A stretch of DNA of 5,833 nt from NCBI GenBank assembly GCA_021841795.1, contig JAKCDN010000212.1, positions 1 through 5,833 on the forward strand, in the 5' to 3' direction. This document shows positions 5,379-5,833 of the stretch, one piece after another; position 1 is the first letter of the stretch, and the number at the start of each line of letters is the position of its first letter. A program made the position numbers and the translations under genes. The notes below the pieces were generated by a model that did no database searches, had not been told where the DNA came from, and saw only the letters and a program-made list of their open reading frames with translations. This DNA is from Acidobacteriota bacterium. GTDB lineage: Bacteria; Acidobacteriota; Terriglobia; Terriglobales; Acidobacteriaceae.

Positions 5379-5833
5379 CTACGGCGCTGCGATAAGGTCG
5401 ACGCTCACTCGAGTGACGCGATACTGGTTAACGGCACCGCAGCGTGCTCGGGCGGGCTCAAAAAGAGCCAAGTTCATTCCATCGCTGACTGAACTCCGAT
5501 AGATCACCCCTTGATAGCCGCATCTCTTTATAAACTCGCAGAGATACTGGCTTGGGGTGTAATCAATAGCGGCGGATTGCGGAACGACTGGCCGCGTAAG
5601 CTCATCCCCAAGACGCTCCAAAAAGGGAAGGTCGCTGCGCATCTTCCCGATGTCAACCGCATCCGCAAGGAGGAATGGAGATACCATTTTCCGCGGGTTC
5701 CGCAGATCCTCGGTAATCACCCAAAAGCGGCCATAGGTTATCACCTCAAATCCGGCCATAGCGAAGAGGCCTGAGACATTAGCTTCGGCAGAGGAAATTA
5801 GCCTCTGTTGGCATGGGTAATGTCTTGGAAAAA
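5379..5833 (-). CDS. RES-domain protein, C-terminal part (partial at the right edge)
   Basis: The minus-strand frame ends at TAG (5381-5379) and is open to the window edge, giving 150 visible residues; the first in-frame ATG is at 5759. From that ATG the protein matches the C-terminal half of the RES family: VSPFLLADAVDIGKM, LPFLERLGDELTRPVVP, DYTPSQYLCEFIKRCGY, then GVIYRSS and NLALFEP. The RES domain is named for conserved Arg, Glu and Ser; the Ser in YRSS is present, while the Arg and Glu regions would lie near or beyond the edge. Known members such as MbcT degrade NAD+ as toxins, usually beside an Xre/MbcA-type antitoxin, but no antitoxin is seen here. The roughly 24 residues before the ATG do not clearly show the expected AEVRP-like segment. 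The gene may therefore be an N-terminally eroded remnant, or its 5' part may simply lie outside. As the first gene after the integrase it is probable island cargo. Family call good; activity uncertain. Confidence 0.7.
   Translation of the reverse strand, partial: FPRHYPCQQRLISSAEANVSGLFAMAGFEVITYGRFWVITEDLRNPRKMVSPFLLADAVDIGKMRSDLPFLERLGDELTRPVVPQSAAIDYTPSQYLCEFIKRCGYQGVIYRSSVSDGMNLALFEPARARCGAVNQYRVTRVSVDLIAAP

Noticed and set aside
5317..5774. Plus-strand small frames over the RES-domain region
   Set aside because: They are antisense to a frame with clear RES motifs and show no domain of their own.

Overview
The window looks like a junction between chromosomal backbone and an integrated genetic island in an Acidobacteriota-like genome (Terriglobia is my best guess). 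This assignment is inference. It rests on the GC-rich left half, an exported DUF1800 protein with Ig/TIG domains, a secreted adenosine deaminase and a P4-type integrase beside a tRNA. No marker gene fixes the taxon.

Left part (1-3215, all on the minus strand). A DUF1800 lipoprotein runs off the left edge. It uses a GTG start at 1451 with a clear GGAGGT ribosome binding site and an in-frame stop two codons upstream, so an ATG-only caller would miss its N-terminus. Upstream of it lies a 162-bp gap with an operator-like dyad and a GC hairpin. Next comes a complete, exported adenosine deaminase (ADGF-like) with all catalytic residues. The two genes are co-oriented, but there is no evidence that they form an operon.

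Middle (3216-3815). The 329-bp gap between the deaminase and tRNA-Phe(GAA) holds a nested palindromic block (about 3265-3384). Its inverted ends are followed, at equal 3-nt offsets, by a 10-bp direct repeat, so it may be a MITE-like insertion. A promoter-like pair for the tRNA follows. The tRNA encodes its own CCA end, and its 3' end is the probable attachment site (attL) of the island. Between tRNA and integrase lies an array of four TGGGGGCA sites, two in each orientation; the last sits between the integrase ribosome binding site and its ATG.

Right part (3816-5833). A P4-type tyrosine recombinase has all catalytic residues but carries a roughly 50-residue, lysine-rich insert splitting its N-terminal DUF4102 domain. 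Convergent to it is the C-terminal part of a RES-domain protein (a family that includes NAD+-degrading toxins), open to the right edge. It would be the first cargo gene of the island. The other att site and the rest of the cargo lie outside the window.

The observations most worth following are the split DUF4102 domain of the integrase, the symmetric array controlling or flanking its start, and the small palindromic element. I see no clear evidence for a wholly new multi-gene system within these 5.8 kb.
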